Positions 7,343 to 14,871 of a stretch of 24,421 nt of DNA are shown in pieces. The stretch is taken from the NCBI GenBank assembly GCA_023228285.1, contig JALOBM010000033.1, positions 1 through 24,421 on the forward strand, given 5' to 3'. The notes under the pieces are model-generated. The model saw only the letters and a program-made list of their open reading frames with translations. It was not told the origin of the DNA and ran no database searches. Source of the DNA: Candidatus Cloacimonadota bacterium. GTDB lineage: Bacteria > Cloacimonadota > Cloacimonadia > Cloacimonadales > Cloacimonadaceae. The position numbers and the translations under genes were made by a program. Each line of letters starts with the position of its first letter. The first letter of the stretch is position 1.

Positions 7343-8542
7343 TCAATTACCTCTTAGTAGTATTGCAGGGTTATCCGAAATTTGTCTGGAAAAATCGTTA
7401 AAGTTTTCTGTGGCATTACGCAGGTTCTCCAAAGTTTCCGCAAGATCGTCTTGAGACCTTAAGACTGTGCGATTCAGAGTGTTGATCAGAATCCCTGTTC
7501 GTTGGATGGTAGTGCCCAGATTCACCACCATATCTTTCACATTTGCCTCTGCCAATTGCCCCGAAAGAACATCTACGTTCTCTACGATTGATACGAATTC
7601 ATCTGATGATAAAAGCTGATTTATCGTATCCAGAGAACGGTTGATGTTTGCACTTACATCCAAAATCTGCTGAGTGCTTTCCAGCACCAGACTATTGGTG
7701 TTTTGACCTATGTTATTCATGTGAAATCTGGTATCCTGTATCAACAACTCAGCTTGTTCGCTGATATCGTTCACATTCTGGTTCAGATTCCTCGTAATCA
7801 TCACCAACTCTTCATTCACAATATTGGCAATGTCTTCCAGAGATCCCATCGCACTTTCCGAGATATCGTCGATGTTTCCCGCAAGGTTCTGTGAAATAAA
7901 ATCAATGTTCTTGCTCAGATCCTCTGTTAGGTCTGCAGTATTATTGGCTATGCGAGAAAAGGAATCCAGGGTGTTGCTGAGCTTTGAACTGGTAGTCTCC
8001 AGAATCAAGCCGGTTTCTCTAAGAATTTTGGCCAGATTTTCACGGTTCTGTTCACTGGTAATTTCGTTAATGTTGCTTGCGATCAAATCGATCTTTTCCG
8101 CTATTGAAACTGCTCGTTCGGAAATGTCGTCGATCATGGTGGATCCCGCTTTGATTTGGCCGCCAGGATTGATGGTGCGGGCTTCGTTTGTACCCCCACG
8201 GATTTCAACTGCTTTCAGACCGGTTATACCTACAAGAGTCAATACAGCTTCAGTGTCTTCTTTGATCGGTGTACCGGGCTCAATATTGATCGTTACTTTC
8301 ACTTTTAACACATTCTGAGGATCAATCTTGATGTCTTCCACACGGCCTACCTTGATGCCCTGATAATTCACGGTACCACCCACTTGCAAACCACTAACCG
8401 GGTAATCCACAAATTCAATGTAATAAGTATCCCACTTTTGCGTTAGACGATTACCAGCTACAGCCGCTGCAAAGACAAGGATCAACAAACTCCCTATCGC
8501 CAAAAACACACCTAAACGAACCTTAGTAGCTTTCGAAACCAA
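7343..8542 (-). CDS. mlaD: MCE-domain protein (MlaD-like periplasmic tether)
   Basis: This 399-residue substrate-binding and tethering component has one N-terminal membrane helix (about 10-30). The MCE domain follows (about 35-135): TYYIEFVDYPVSGLQVGGTV, then NYQGIKVGRVEDIKI, and the LVGITGLKAVEIRGG core. The remaining roughly 260 residues are polar and strongly helical, with many regularly spaced Ile/Leu and Asn/Asp residues. This fits the long hollow coiled-coil tube that spans the periplasm in LetB/PqiB/YebT-like or actinobacterial MCE assemblies. It ends with the common MCE tail ENLRNATENFNDFSRQ. The length of the helical region exceeds that of E. coli MlaD (about 180 residues total), so it may reach the outer membrane without a soluble shuttle. 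The start is TTG at 8540-8542, preceded by AAGGGAG at suitable distance. Confidence 0.93.
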   Translation of the reverse strand: MVSKATKVRLGVFLAIGSLLILVFAAAVAGNRLTQKWDTYYIEFVDYPVSGLQVGGTVNYQGIKVGRVEDIKIDPQNVLKVKVTINIEPGTPIKEDTEAVLTLVGITGLKAVEIRGGTNEARTINPGGQIKAGSTMIDDISERAVSIAEKIDLIASNINEITSEQNRENLAKILRETGLILETTSSKLSNTLDSFSRIANNTADLTEDLSKNIDFISQNLAGNIDDISESAMGSLEDIANIVNEELVMITRNLNQNVNDISEQAELLIQDTRFHMNNIGQNTNSLVLESTQQILDVSANINRSLDTINQLLSSDEFVSIVENVDVLSGQLAEANVKDMVVNLGTTIQRTGILINTLNRTVLRSQDDLAETLENLRNATENFNDFSRQISDNPAILLRGN

Positions 8543-8553
8543 ATTGATCTCCC

Positions 8554-9915
8554 TTATTCATAAAATAGTTCACCGGTTATGAGCCGGTTACTTATCCGGA
8601 CGGGACTTTGCGCTTTCACGTGCACTCGTCCGTCACAGATCACATCGCCCCCAAAGCTCACATCGCCTTCGATTTTTAACTCTTTACAACCAGCAAGTGA
8701 AGGAATATCAGCAAATCTACTGCGCATCTGATCGATGTTCCCATAATAACGGGGATCAAGCTCTATATAAGGGATCTTCTCAATTCCCCGTCTCAACTTC
8801 AACTGATATTGCTCGTTCAGTTCATAGAGGTCAGACCATATTGCCAGCAAATCGTTTGTCTTCTTCACCGGAGCAAAGCGCTGTCTGGGAACGACCAATG
8901 CCTTAGACCTCTTGAAACTGCTGATCGCCGCTCCCATGGCAGTTTCCAATTGATACACTTTCTGGTCTTGGATTACTTTGGGATTCACAATCAAAGGCAG
9001 CAACATCAACCCTTCATGACTGATCAAGTGCCATTCCAAAGCTTTTAAATCTATCCAAAGATTATTGGTATTGAAGTATTTATACTTTTCAATGTCTTGA
9101 AACGCAGGAAGATCTTCCTGAGGACATTGCGCTATCTCTCTCAAAAGCAGATTGCCTTCTTTGTCCTGTGCCAAATGACCGCCCTTGCTGTCCATAACGC
9201 TGCGTTCACAGACCTCCATCAGGAAAGGTACGTCGTGCTTTTCCATGTACGCTGCGATTGATGGATCCACTACCGCACCCAGATTGTCCGAATTTGAAAC
9301 GAAAGCATAACGATAGCCTTTGGATATCAAGGCATCCAGAATACCCGAAGTGGATATGGCTGTGTACAGATCACCATGACCCGGTGGATTCCAGCGTTGA
9401 TCTTTGTCCTTGCTCTCAAATGGAACCAAGGTACCCTGAAGAATCCGGGGGAACTTGTTTTGTACAAAGGCTATCGGCAAATCCTGATTTATCAAATCCG
9501 GATACTTTGCCAGGTAATCCATAGTATCCTGATGCGTGGCATAACTGTTCATGAATATCAATTGAACATCATAACCACTTCCCGATCTTAGCGCCAGAAC
9601 GTGACGCGTAATGATGTCCAGGAAGTTCATATTGCCTTTTACCGGAAGCAGGGATTTTGCTTTGGAAAGCCCCATACTGGTTCCCAAACCCCCGTTTAAC
9701 TTTATAACTGCGATGTGCTTCAATAGTTTATTTGTGTTTTCGCTTTCAAGATCATCGTAATGTACCAGGGAATCACTTTGAGGTGCTGTAATGTCAGATT
9801 CGCTTATCTTTCCCATCTTTCCGCCGCACAATGCTTCATAATAGGAAGAAAAAGTGCGGATAAGCATGTCTGGAAGACCCTCTGCCTTCATCGCTTTCAC
9901 AAACTGATTCAGCAC
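8554..9915 (-). CDS. UTP-glucose-1-phosphate uridylyltransferase (UGP2-type)
   Basis: This 453-residue enzyme makes UDP-glucose from UTP and glucose-1-phosphate in the cytosol, supplying sugar for glycolipids or polysaccharides. It belongs to the eukaryote-like UDPGP family rather than the GalU family. The nucleotide loop is LNGGLGTSMG (73-82) followed by SKAKSLLPV. Other landmarks are GHGDLY, FVSNSDNLGAVVD at the metal site, and a C-terminal parallel beta-helix (LKIEGDVSFGGDVICDGRV). The related UDP-N-acetylhexosamine pyrophosphorylases cannot be wholly excluded from sequence alone. The start appears to be GTG (9913-9915) with GGAAGGA about 10 nt upstream, and Met9 is a fallback. It lies 20 nt after hutU and 11 nt before the MCE gene. 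Confidence 0.88.
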   Translation of the reverse strand: MLNQFVKAMKAEGLPDMLIRTFSSYYEALCGGKMGKISESDITAPQSDSLVHYDDLESENTNKLLKHIAVIKLNGGLGTSMGLSKAKSLLPVKGNMNFLDIITRHVLALRSGSGYDVQLIFMNSYATHQDTMDYLAKYPDLINQDLPIAFVQNKFPRILQGTLVPFESKDKDQRWNPPGHGDLYTAISTSGILDALISKGYRYAFVSNSDNLGAVVDPSIAAYMEKHDVPFLMEVCERSVMDSKGGHLAQDKEGNLLLREIAQCPQEDLPAFQDIEKYKYFNTNNLWIDLKALEWHLISHEGLMLLPLIVNPKVIQDQKVYQLETAMGAAISSFKRSKALVVPRQRFAPVKKTNDLLAIWSDLYELNEQYQLKLRRGIEKIPYIELDPRYYGNIDQMRSRFADIPSLAGCKELKIEGDVSFGGDVICDGRVHVKAQSPVRISNRLITGELFYE

Positions 9916-9935
9916 GTCACATACGTCCTTCCCTG

Positions 9936-11927
9936 CTATAGCAGGCTTTCCAAATACTCATCATCAGCTGGCTCAGGGATCGTAATAGCCCCCTCCGAAG
10001 AGTGCTTTTCGTTCCACTGACTCGCAGTAGAAATAGCCCCGGTATTTCGAGCCCAGGCTCTGCGAGCTACTCCACCCATAACGTCCCAGGACAATGCTTT
10101 GCGAACCACTTCATCCATATATGCGCTACCGTCAAGCACTATACCGTTACCGCCGTTCACGCTGCGACCAATTCCTACACCACCGCCATTGGACAGTACC
10201 ACCAAGGTCATCCCTCTGGCCACATTCCCGGCAAAGCATTGTGTAGCCATATCGGCCATCAGGTTTGATCCATCATATATATTGGCAGTTTCGCGGAAAG
10301 GTGAATCTGTACCGGAGACATCATGATGATCTCTGCCCAACATCACCGGACCAATCTCGCCTTTGCGTACCATCTCGTTAAACTTCAAAGCAATGCGAAC
10401 CCGGCCTTCCTCATCAGCATAGAGGATACGGGCTTTTGTGCCTACAACCAGAGCGTTTTCCTCTGCACTACAGATCCAATGATGATTATCTCTATCCATA
10501 GAGTTTCGCTGAGGGTCTATCAGCTCCGCAGCAGCTTTGTCAGTAGCTCTAAGATCTGCATCTTTTCGAGAGAGACAAATCCAGCGGAAGGGTCCATAAC
10601 CATAATCAAAGCACATCGGTCCCATGATGTCTTCCACATAGGACGGCCAGATGAAGCCATCATTGGTATTATCGGGATTCTTGGCAATTTCGTGCACTCC
10701 CGCATCAAAAACACTAGCCATGAAGCTATTGCCATAATCCCAAAAATGTGCTCCTTTTCGGGTAAGAGAATTTATGATTTGAAAATGCTTCTTCAAGGAT
10801 TCATCCACTTTTTCCTTGAACTCAGCTGGATCACCTGCAAGCAGCTTTCGCCCTTCTTCAAAGCTAAGCCCTACAGGTGTATAACCACCTTCGTACACAG
10901 CATGACAAGATGTCTGATCGCTGATCAATTCTACTTTTATATCCTTCCTATTGCAATAATCCAACAAATCCACGATATTGCCATGATAGGCTATGGATAG
11001 TGCCTGTTTGCTCCTTCTGGCTTCATCCACCCAAGTGAATATCTCCGGTAAATTAGCAGAGACTCTGGAAACCCAGCCTTGAGAATGCCTGGTCTTGATG
11101 CGGGAATAATCCACCTCTGCGATGATACCAATGCCTCCGGCTATTTCGACCGCTTTTGCCTGAGCTCCGCTCATACCGCCCAAACCGGAAGAGACATATA
11201 AAACCCCGCCCAGATCTTTATCAACGGGAATCCCCAGATATTTTCTGCCCGCATTCAATAATGTGATATAAGTACCGTGAACTATGCCCTGGGGTCCAAT
11301 ATACATCCAGCCACCGGCAGTCATCTGACCGTAATTTGCCACCCCCAAAGCTGTTAGGCGTTTAAAATCTTCGGGATTATCCCACTTTCCGATCACCAAA
11401 CCATTTGTGGATATTACTCTGGGAGCTTCCGGCCTGGAAGGAAACAAACCTACGGGATGGCCGCTGGACACAACCAAAGTCTGGTGGTCCGTCATGGCTT
11501 CCAAGTACTGAACTATCAGCCGATATTGCATCCAGTTCTGGCATACCTGTCCGGTTTCACCGTAAGTTACCAGTTCATAAGGATATAAAGCTATATCGAA
11601 ATCCAGGTTGTTGTCTATCATCACTTGCATGGCTCTTGCCTGCGTTATGCCCTTGTATTCGTCAATCGGTTTTCCTGTCAGGCGACCTTGGGGTCTCCAA
11701 CGATAACCATAGATCCTACCCATACTCTTCAACTCAGACAAAAACTCCGGAGCTACTCTGGTATGCAACTCAGACGGGATGTAGCGTAAAGCGTTTTTCA
11801 GCGCTTGTTTGATCTCCTTCCTGGACAGATTCAAACCCCTGTCGGGCGCTCTGCGGATACCCGGTTCAAAAACGGGATCAGGCGGTAATACGTTTGCTAG
11901 TTTTGCAACAAAAGGTTTGTCAGACAT
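9936..11927 (-). CDS. hutU: Urocanate hydratase
   Basis: This is the second step of histidine degradation. It hydrates urocanate to 4-imidazolone-5-propionate using NAD+ as an electrophilic cofactor. At 663 residues it is the long form found in anaerobes and Bacteroidota-like lineages, against about 555 in Pseudomonas. Recognisable stretches are VANYGQMTAGGWMYIGPQGI and the dinucleotide region YVSSGLGGMSGAQAKAVEIAGG (244-265). The FRWICLS segment carries a Cys that may correspond to the active-site Cys of the classical enzyme; that is inferred from its position. Others are GRDHHDVSGTDSPFRET and the glycine-rich LVVLSNGGGVGIGRSVNGG near the C-terminus. The start codon overlaps the upstream gene by 8 nt. 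hutH, hutI and a formiminotransferase are not in this window. Confidence 0.95.
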   Translation of the reverse strand: MSDKPFVAKLANVLPPDPVFEPGIRRAPDRGLNLSRKEIKQALKNALRYIPSELHTRVAPEFLSELKSMGRIYGYRWRPQGRLTGKPIDEYKGITQARAMQVMIDNNLDFDIALYPYELVTYGETGQVCQNWMQYRLIVQYLEAMTDHQTLVVSSGHPVGLFPSRPEAPRVISTNGLVIGKWDNPEDFKRLTALGVANYGQMTAGGWMYIGPQGIVHGTYITLLNAGRKYLGIPVDKDLGGVLYVSSGLGGMSGAQAKAVEIAGGIGIIAEVDYSRIKTRHSQGWVSRVSANLPEIFTWVDEARRSKQALSIAYHGNIVDLLDYCNRKDIKVELISDQTSCHAVYEGGYTPVGLSFEEGRKLLAGDPAEFKEKVDESLKKHFQIINSLTRKGAHFWDYGNSFMASVFDAGVHEIAKNPDNTNDGFIWPSYVEDIMGPMCFDYGYGPFRWICLSRKDADLRATDKAAAELIDPQRNSMDRDNHHWICSAEENALVVGTKARILYADEEGRVRIALKFNEMVRKGEIGPVMLGRDHHDVSGTDSPFRETANIYDGSNLMADMATQCFAGNVARGMTLVVLSNGGGVGIGRSVNGGNGIVLDGSAYMDEVVRKALSWDVMGGVARRAWARNTGAISTASQWNEKHSSEGAITIPEPADDEYLESLL

Positions 11928-13215
11928 TGTGTTCCTCTTTATGGTTCTTCTTATTTATCATTATATTCAAAATGGTTGAATCAGCATTCTGCATCCCGCT
12001 ATTTGCAAATTCCGCCAAGTTGTCTATGGTCTCATCGATATCGTCTGTTATTATGCCATCGTTTGCGGAGATGCATTTACCCATAAGAGCAAGCAACGCC
12101 GCTTGAACTGCTGCAGAGGTATTGGTCGCCACCTTCAGGGAACAGCCCTCTTTAGCCCCGTCGCATACCATACCGGCTGTGTTTCCGATCATATTCTTGA
12201 TGGCATACTCCACATTTGTGTAGTTTCCCCCCAACAACATAACGATACCGCTAGCAGCACCCGCAGCGGCAGACAGGCAACCGCAAAGACATGATAAAAG
12301 GCCAATCTTGTACTTCATATGCACGCTAACCAAATGACCCATCGCTAAAGCGCGCACCAGATTTTCATGACTGCTGTTTAACTTCTCGGCTGCAGCTATG
12401 ATGGGCAAAGTGATGGAAAGACCCTGGTTTCCGCTGCCGGTATTTGAGATCACTGGTAAATTGCATCCGCTCATCCGAGCATCCGTTGCTGCAGCAGTGA
12501 GAGCCATAGCCCAATGATGAATATCATCGCCCAAAAGCCCTTGTTCGATCTGCTGCATGATCATTTTTCCCACTGAGATACCCATGCTTTCGTCCATACC
12601 AAAATCTGCAATTCTGCGGTTGATCTTCTCTCCCAAATCCAATGTGAGCAGAGTGTTGTAATCGGACATAGCGCAAAACTGATAATAATCTATCAGCTTC
12701 AGCCCTGATGGCGGGATAATGGTCGATCCGCTTTCATAACCCATATCCTGATACTGAAGTACCTTGTCATCGAGCTCCAGCTTGTGTAAAAAGGAATGAC
12801 GCCAGCGTATGATGGCTCTGGCCCTGTGCTCTTTATTCTGGATAATCACTTCAGCATATACTTTATCATCACCGGGATACAGCTGGATGGATATATTCTC
12901 TGCCAGCTTCTTTCCTGCTACTACCTGATCGGGACTAAGATCGCCCAATACTTGCAGTTTCTTGTCCGGTTCTGCTACGATCAAACCCAACGCAACAGCT
13001 ATTTCCAAGCCGATTAACCCCGTATTGGGAATCCCAACACCCATGCCGTTTTTCAAGATGCTTTGGCTAACTATTAAAGTGATTTCATCGAATGTTCCAG
13101 GAAACACACTGGCTGCGTATGCACCCGCTAAAGCTACAGCTGCAGGTTCCGTACAACCAAGTGCCGGAACTACTTCCTGCCTCAACAATGCCAATATTTT
13201 CGTATCGTGCTGCAT
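11920..13215 (-). CDS. cyuA: CyuA/UPF0597-family L-cysteine desulfidase or L-serine dehydratase
   Basis: This 431-residue cytosolic iron-sulfur enzyme is related to the serine dehydratase alpha chain and to E. coli CyuA (YhaM). The latter breaks cysteine down to pyruvate, ammonia and sulfide. Conserved features are the N-terminal PALGCTEPAAVALA with Cys21, SGCNLPVISNTGSGNQGL, and the cysteine-rich GLLSCLCGCLSAAAGAASG. The C-terminal GMVCDGAKEGCSLKVATNT completes the likely cluster-binding set. Cysteine and serine cannot be told apart as substrate from sequence alone. It is the first gene of the ten-gene leftward run and overlaps hutU by 8 nt. This pairs two deaminating amino-acid breakdown steps in one message. 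Confidence 0.88.
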   Translation of the reverse strand: MQHDTKILALLRQEVVPALGCTEPAAVALAGAYAASVFPGTFDEITLIVSQSILKNGMGVGIPNTGLIGLEIAVALGLIVAEPDKKLQVLGDLSPDQVVAGKKLAENISIQLYPGDDKVYAEVIIQNKEHRARAIIRWRHSFLHKLELDDKVLQYQDMGYESGSTIIPPSGLKLIDYYQFCAMSDYNTLLTLDLGEKINRRIADFGMDESMGISVGKMIMQQIEQGLLGDDIHHWAMALTAAATDARMSGCNLPVISNTGSGNQGLSITLPIIAAAEKLNSSHENLVRALAMGHLVSVHMKYKIGLLSCLCGCLSAAAGAASGIVMLLGGNYTNVEYAIKNMIGNTAGMVCDGAKEGCSLKVATNTSAAVQAALLALMGKCISANDGIITDDIDETIDNLAEFANSGMQNADSTILNIMINKKNHKEEHNV

Positions 13216-13242
13216 ATCTACCTATTGATATTTATTCTTTAT

Positions 13243-13274
13243 GTTATTGTTTGAGATAAGGTGAATCCTGTCAA
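13243..13274 (-). promoter_or_regulatory. Weak candidate promoter for the ten-gene leftward operon
   Basis: On the minus strand a perfect TTGACA (13269-13274) is followed after 20 bases by AATAAC (13243-13248), about 28 bases from the ATG of the cyuA-like gene. The -35 match is exact. The spacer is longer than the usual 16-18 and the -10 is poor. The minipeptide gene has a similar TTGACA with 21 bases to TATAAC, which hints at a lineage-specific spacing. This is inference only. Confidence 0.3.
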
Positions 13275-13437
13275 GTTAATTCTCCCCGCATCATGTCTGG
13301 TAGAGAGCGAGTCACCATATTACTATGCTTACTTCACTACTGTTATTTTCCGTGCATACAGCTGTTATCAGGAATAGAGGAAATTATCATTACATCAACA
13401 CCTTCAGCACGTGCCTTGCTCAACCGATAATCTATAC

Positions 13438-13505
13438 TTGAAGCAGATATTATCGGGTGATCATCGAGTGACCACTACTTGATAACGGCTTTATATCAGG
13501 TTGAA
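13438..13505 (+). repeat. 68-bp palindromic repeat, copy 2
   Basis: This copy begins TTGAAGCAGATAT (13438-13450) and ends ATATCAGGTTGAA (13493-13505) around a 42-bp interior (13451-13492). Its ends read in the same direction as those of copy 1 (251-318) on the plus strand. Its interior (TATCGGGTGATCATCGAGTG near the start) matches the reverse complement of copy 1's interior. Because the outer arms are themselves inverted repeats, the simplest alignment is copy 1 reversed: 55 of 68 matches, with the GCA and AGG trinucleotides exchanged between ends. TCTATAC precedes it, as in reversed copy 1. Confidence 0.7.
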
Positions 13506-13668
13506 CTCTACATAGCACAGAGAGGATCAATCGCTCTTCTCCTCTGTGGATACTTCGCATCAATCTACCAAAATCTGCCTTAAAGTACAGGGGATCGTTA
13601 TTGACAGTATGGAGCAGTAGATCATTCTTGTTAATAAATTCAACCCAGTAATGAAAAGAAGGTTTGGT

Positions 13669-14473
13669 ATGCGTATCCTGATGATTTGTTTCAGTGGCAC
13701 CGGAAATACACGTGCCATCGCTGAGATTCTAAGAAATGAATTTATCTCAAACGATGCTGAATATACGCTTATCCCTATGGAGCACATTACCCAAGGTCTG
13801 AGTAAACCTGATTATGATAATTGAGACTTTGTTGGCTTTCCCATTCATGCCATGGACGCTCCCAAGATAGTGTATGATTTTCTGAGAACACTACCCTCAA
13901 TGCGTAAAAACTACTTCCTCTTCAAGACCGCTGGAAGCTCTTTTGCCAATACGGGATCCACTTATAAGATTCAGGATATAATAGCGAAGCTCGGTTACCG
14001 CCTCAAACATGAACAGCTTTATGTGATGCCCCCAATTGCTTTGGCACGGCAAGTCCTGCAAAAGTTTTCGGGCGCTATACGCAAAGTGCAGAAATGGTGA
14101 AGTTTTGTGCAGCAGAAATATGCTCCGGGACTAAAAGAAGACTGGCAGATATTCCTCTGCGAGGACTGTTTATGCATTTGCCAGATTCGAAAAGTACAGC
14201 GCTCATCAAGCTTCCCGGCGTTGGCGGGTACACAGCGATTGCACACAATGTGGACTTTGTGTACAGCAATGCCCTATCCAGAATATCACTTTAAAGGATG
14301 GGAAAATGGAGTTTGCAGATCGATGCCTGCTTTGCCTGCGCTGTTGGTGGATATGCCCAAGTAGGGCAATAACACATTCTATGCTGAAACCATTCTTCCT
14401 GAAGGAACCATATAAGCTGCCGGATGATGGCCAAATCCACGAAGATACGGCTCCATCGGCAAAAGGAGATAAT
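13669..14473 (+). pseudogene. Decayed EFR1-family flavodoxin/4Fe-4S ferredoxin gene
   Basis: Remains of a two-module electron carrier. The first segment (frame 1, from ATG 13669, with an in-frame ATG also at 13651) reads MRILMICFSGTGNTRAIAE, a flavodoxin FMN-phosphate loop. An in-frame TGA at 13822-13824 interrupts YDN/DFVGFPIHAMDAPK, after which the same frame continues to YVMPP. Near the C-run at 14029-14033 the reading shifts to frame 0 (NCFGTASPAKVFGRYTQSAE). Near 14150-14165 it shifts again to frame 2, where DCTQCGLCVQQCP and CLLCLRCWWICPSRAI form two 4Fe-4S motifs. Both shifts fit single-base losses. No stop separates the last frame from the DUF3795 gene. An intact relative would be a roughly 260-residue EFR1 protein. 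Sequencing error cannot be excluded, but three lesions favour real decay. Confidence 0.82.
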
Positions 14474-14806
14474 ATGAATAAGATGATTGCAGCTTGCGGG
14501 ATAGACTGCGCTACATGCGAATCATATCAAGCTACTATCAACAACGACAACGCTCACCGTGAGAGAGTAGCAAAAGAGTGGTCTGAAAGATACCAGAATC
14601 AACTGAACATCCAGGATATCAATTGCAGTGGTTGTCGTAAAGAGGGCATCAAGTTTGCTTGGTGCCTCATATGCCCTATCCGCGATTGTGTGATTTCAAA
14701 AGGATACAATACCTGTGCAGAATGTTCCGAATTGCCCTGCGACTTCAACCGTTCACTGTTTGAGCAAGCTCCGGAGGTATGGAAGAACCTTCAGGAACTA
14801 AAGTAG
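14474..14806 (+). CDS. DUF3795 cysteine-rich protein
   Basis: This 110-residue protein starts at ATG 14474, directly preceded by AAAAGGAGAT, a strong ribosome-binding site that decides this start. An in-frame extension reaches back into the decayed EFR1 gene but is not needed. It begins MNKMIAACGIDCATCESYQA and continues with CSGCR, WCLICPIRDC and TCAECSELPCD, giving eleven cysteines in paired spacing. This is the pattern of the DUF3795 family, whose function is unknown. The spacing suggests zinc or iron-sulfur binding, which is inference. It seems intact although its upstream neighbour is broken. It may originally have formed a small redox operon with the EFR1 protein. Confidence 0.85.
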   Translation: MNKMIAACGIDCATCESYQATINNDNAHRERVAKEWSERYQNQLNIQDINCSGCRKEGIKFAWCLICPIRDCVISKGYNTCAECSELPCDFNRSLFEQAPEVWKNLQELK

Positions 14807-14871
14807 TAGATTGGCTTCAGTCTAGGGCAGGAATTCCCCGTAAAGACCTTGGACATATGTATACCGCTATG

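Larger units (their letters stand above)
13216..13668. other. Intergenic region between divergent cyuA-like and EFR1 genes
   Basis: No coding region is supported here. The region should contain the promoter of the leftward ten-gene run and of the decayed rightward EFR1 gene. It contains the second 68-bp palindromic repeat (13438-13505). Ten bases after that is an imperfect hairpin in which CACAGA (13516-13521) pairs with TCTGTG (13543-13548), and GGA with TCC inside it. No T-run follows the hairpin. A TTGACA lies on the minus strand at 13269-13274. The remainder shows nothing I can interpret. Confidence 0.6.

Noticed and set aside
10323..11000. Long plus-strand open frame of 225 codons inside hutU
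   Set aside because: It is antisense to a confidently identified urocanate hydratase, shows no domain or start signals, and is explained by codon bias of the real gene.
251..13505. The two inverted repeats as ends of a 13-kb composite transposon
   Set aside because: No transposase or target-site duplication is visible, and the enclosed genes are ordinary chromosomal functions. The repeat copies are only about 80 percent identical.
13560..13787. Minus-strand 75-residue open frame
   Set aside because: It lies antisense to the flavodoxin segment of the EFR1 pseudogene, has no recognisable domain and no ribosome-binding site. It is a shadow frame.
13822..13824. In-frame TGA in the EFR1 gene as a recoded codon (alternative genetic code or selenocysteine)
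   Set aside because: TGA serves as the normal stop of several intact genes here (for example the lipoprotein at 5161 and the MlaE permease at 4073). The same gene has two further frameshifts, so simple decay explains it better.
14807..14871. GGAATTCC palindrome between DUF3795 and murA as a terminator
   Set aside because: The palindrome is only eight bases and no T-run follows it on either strand.
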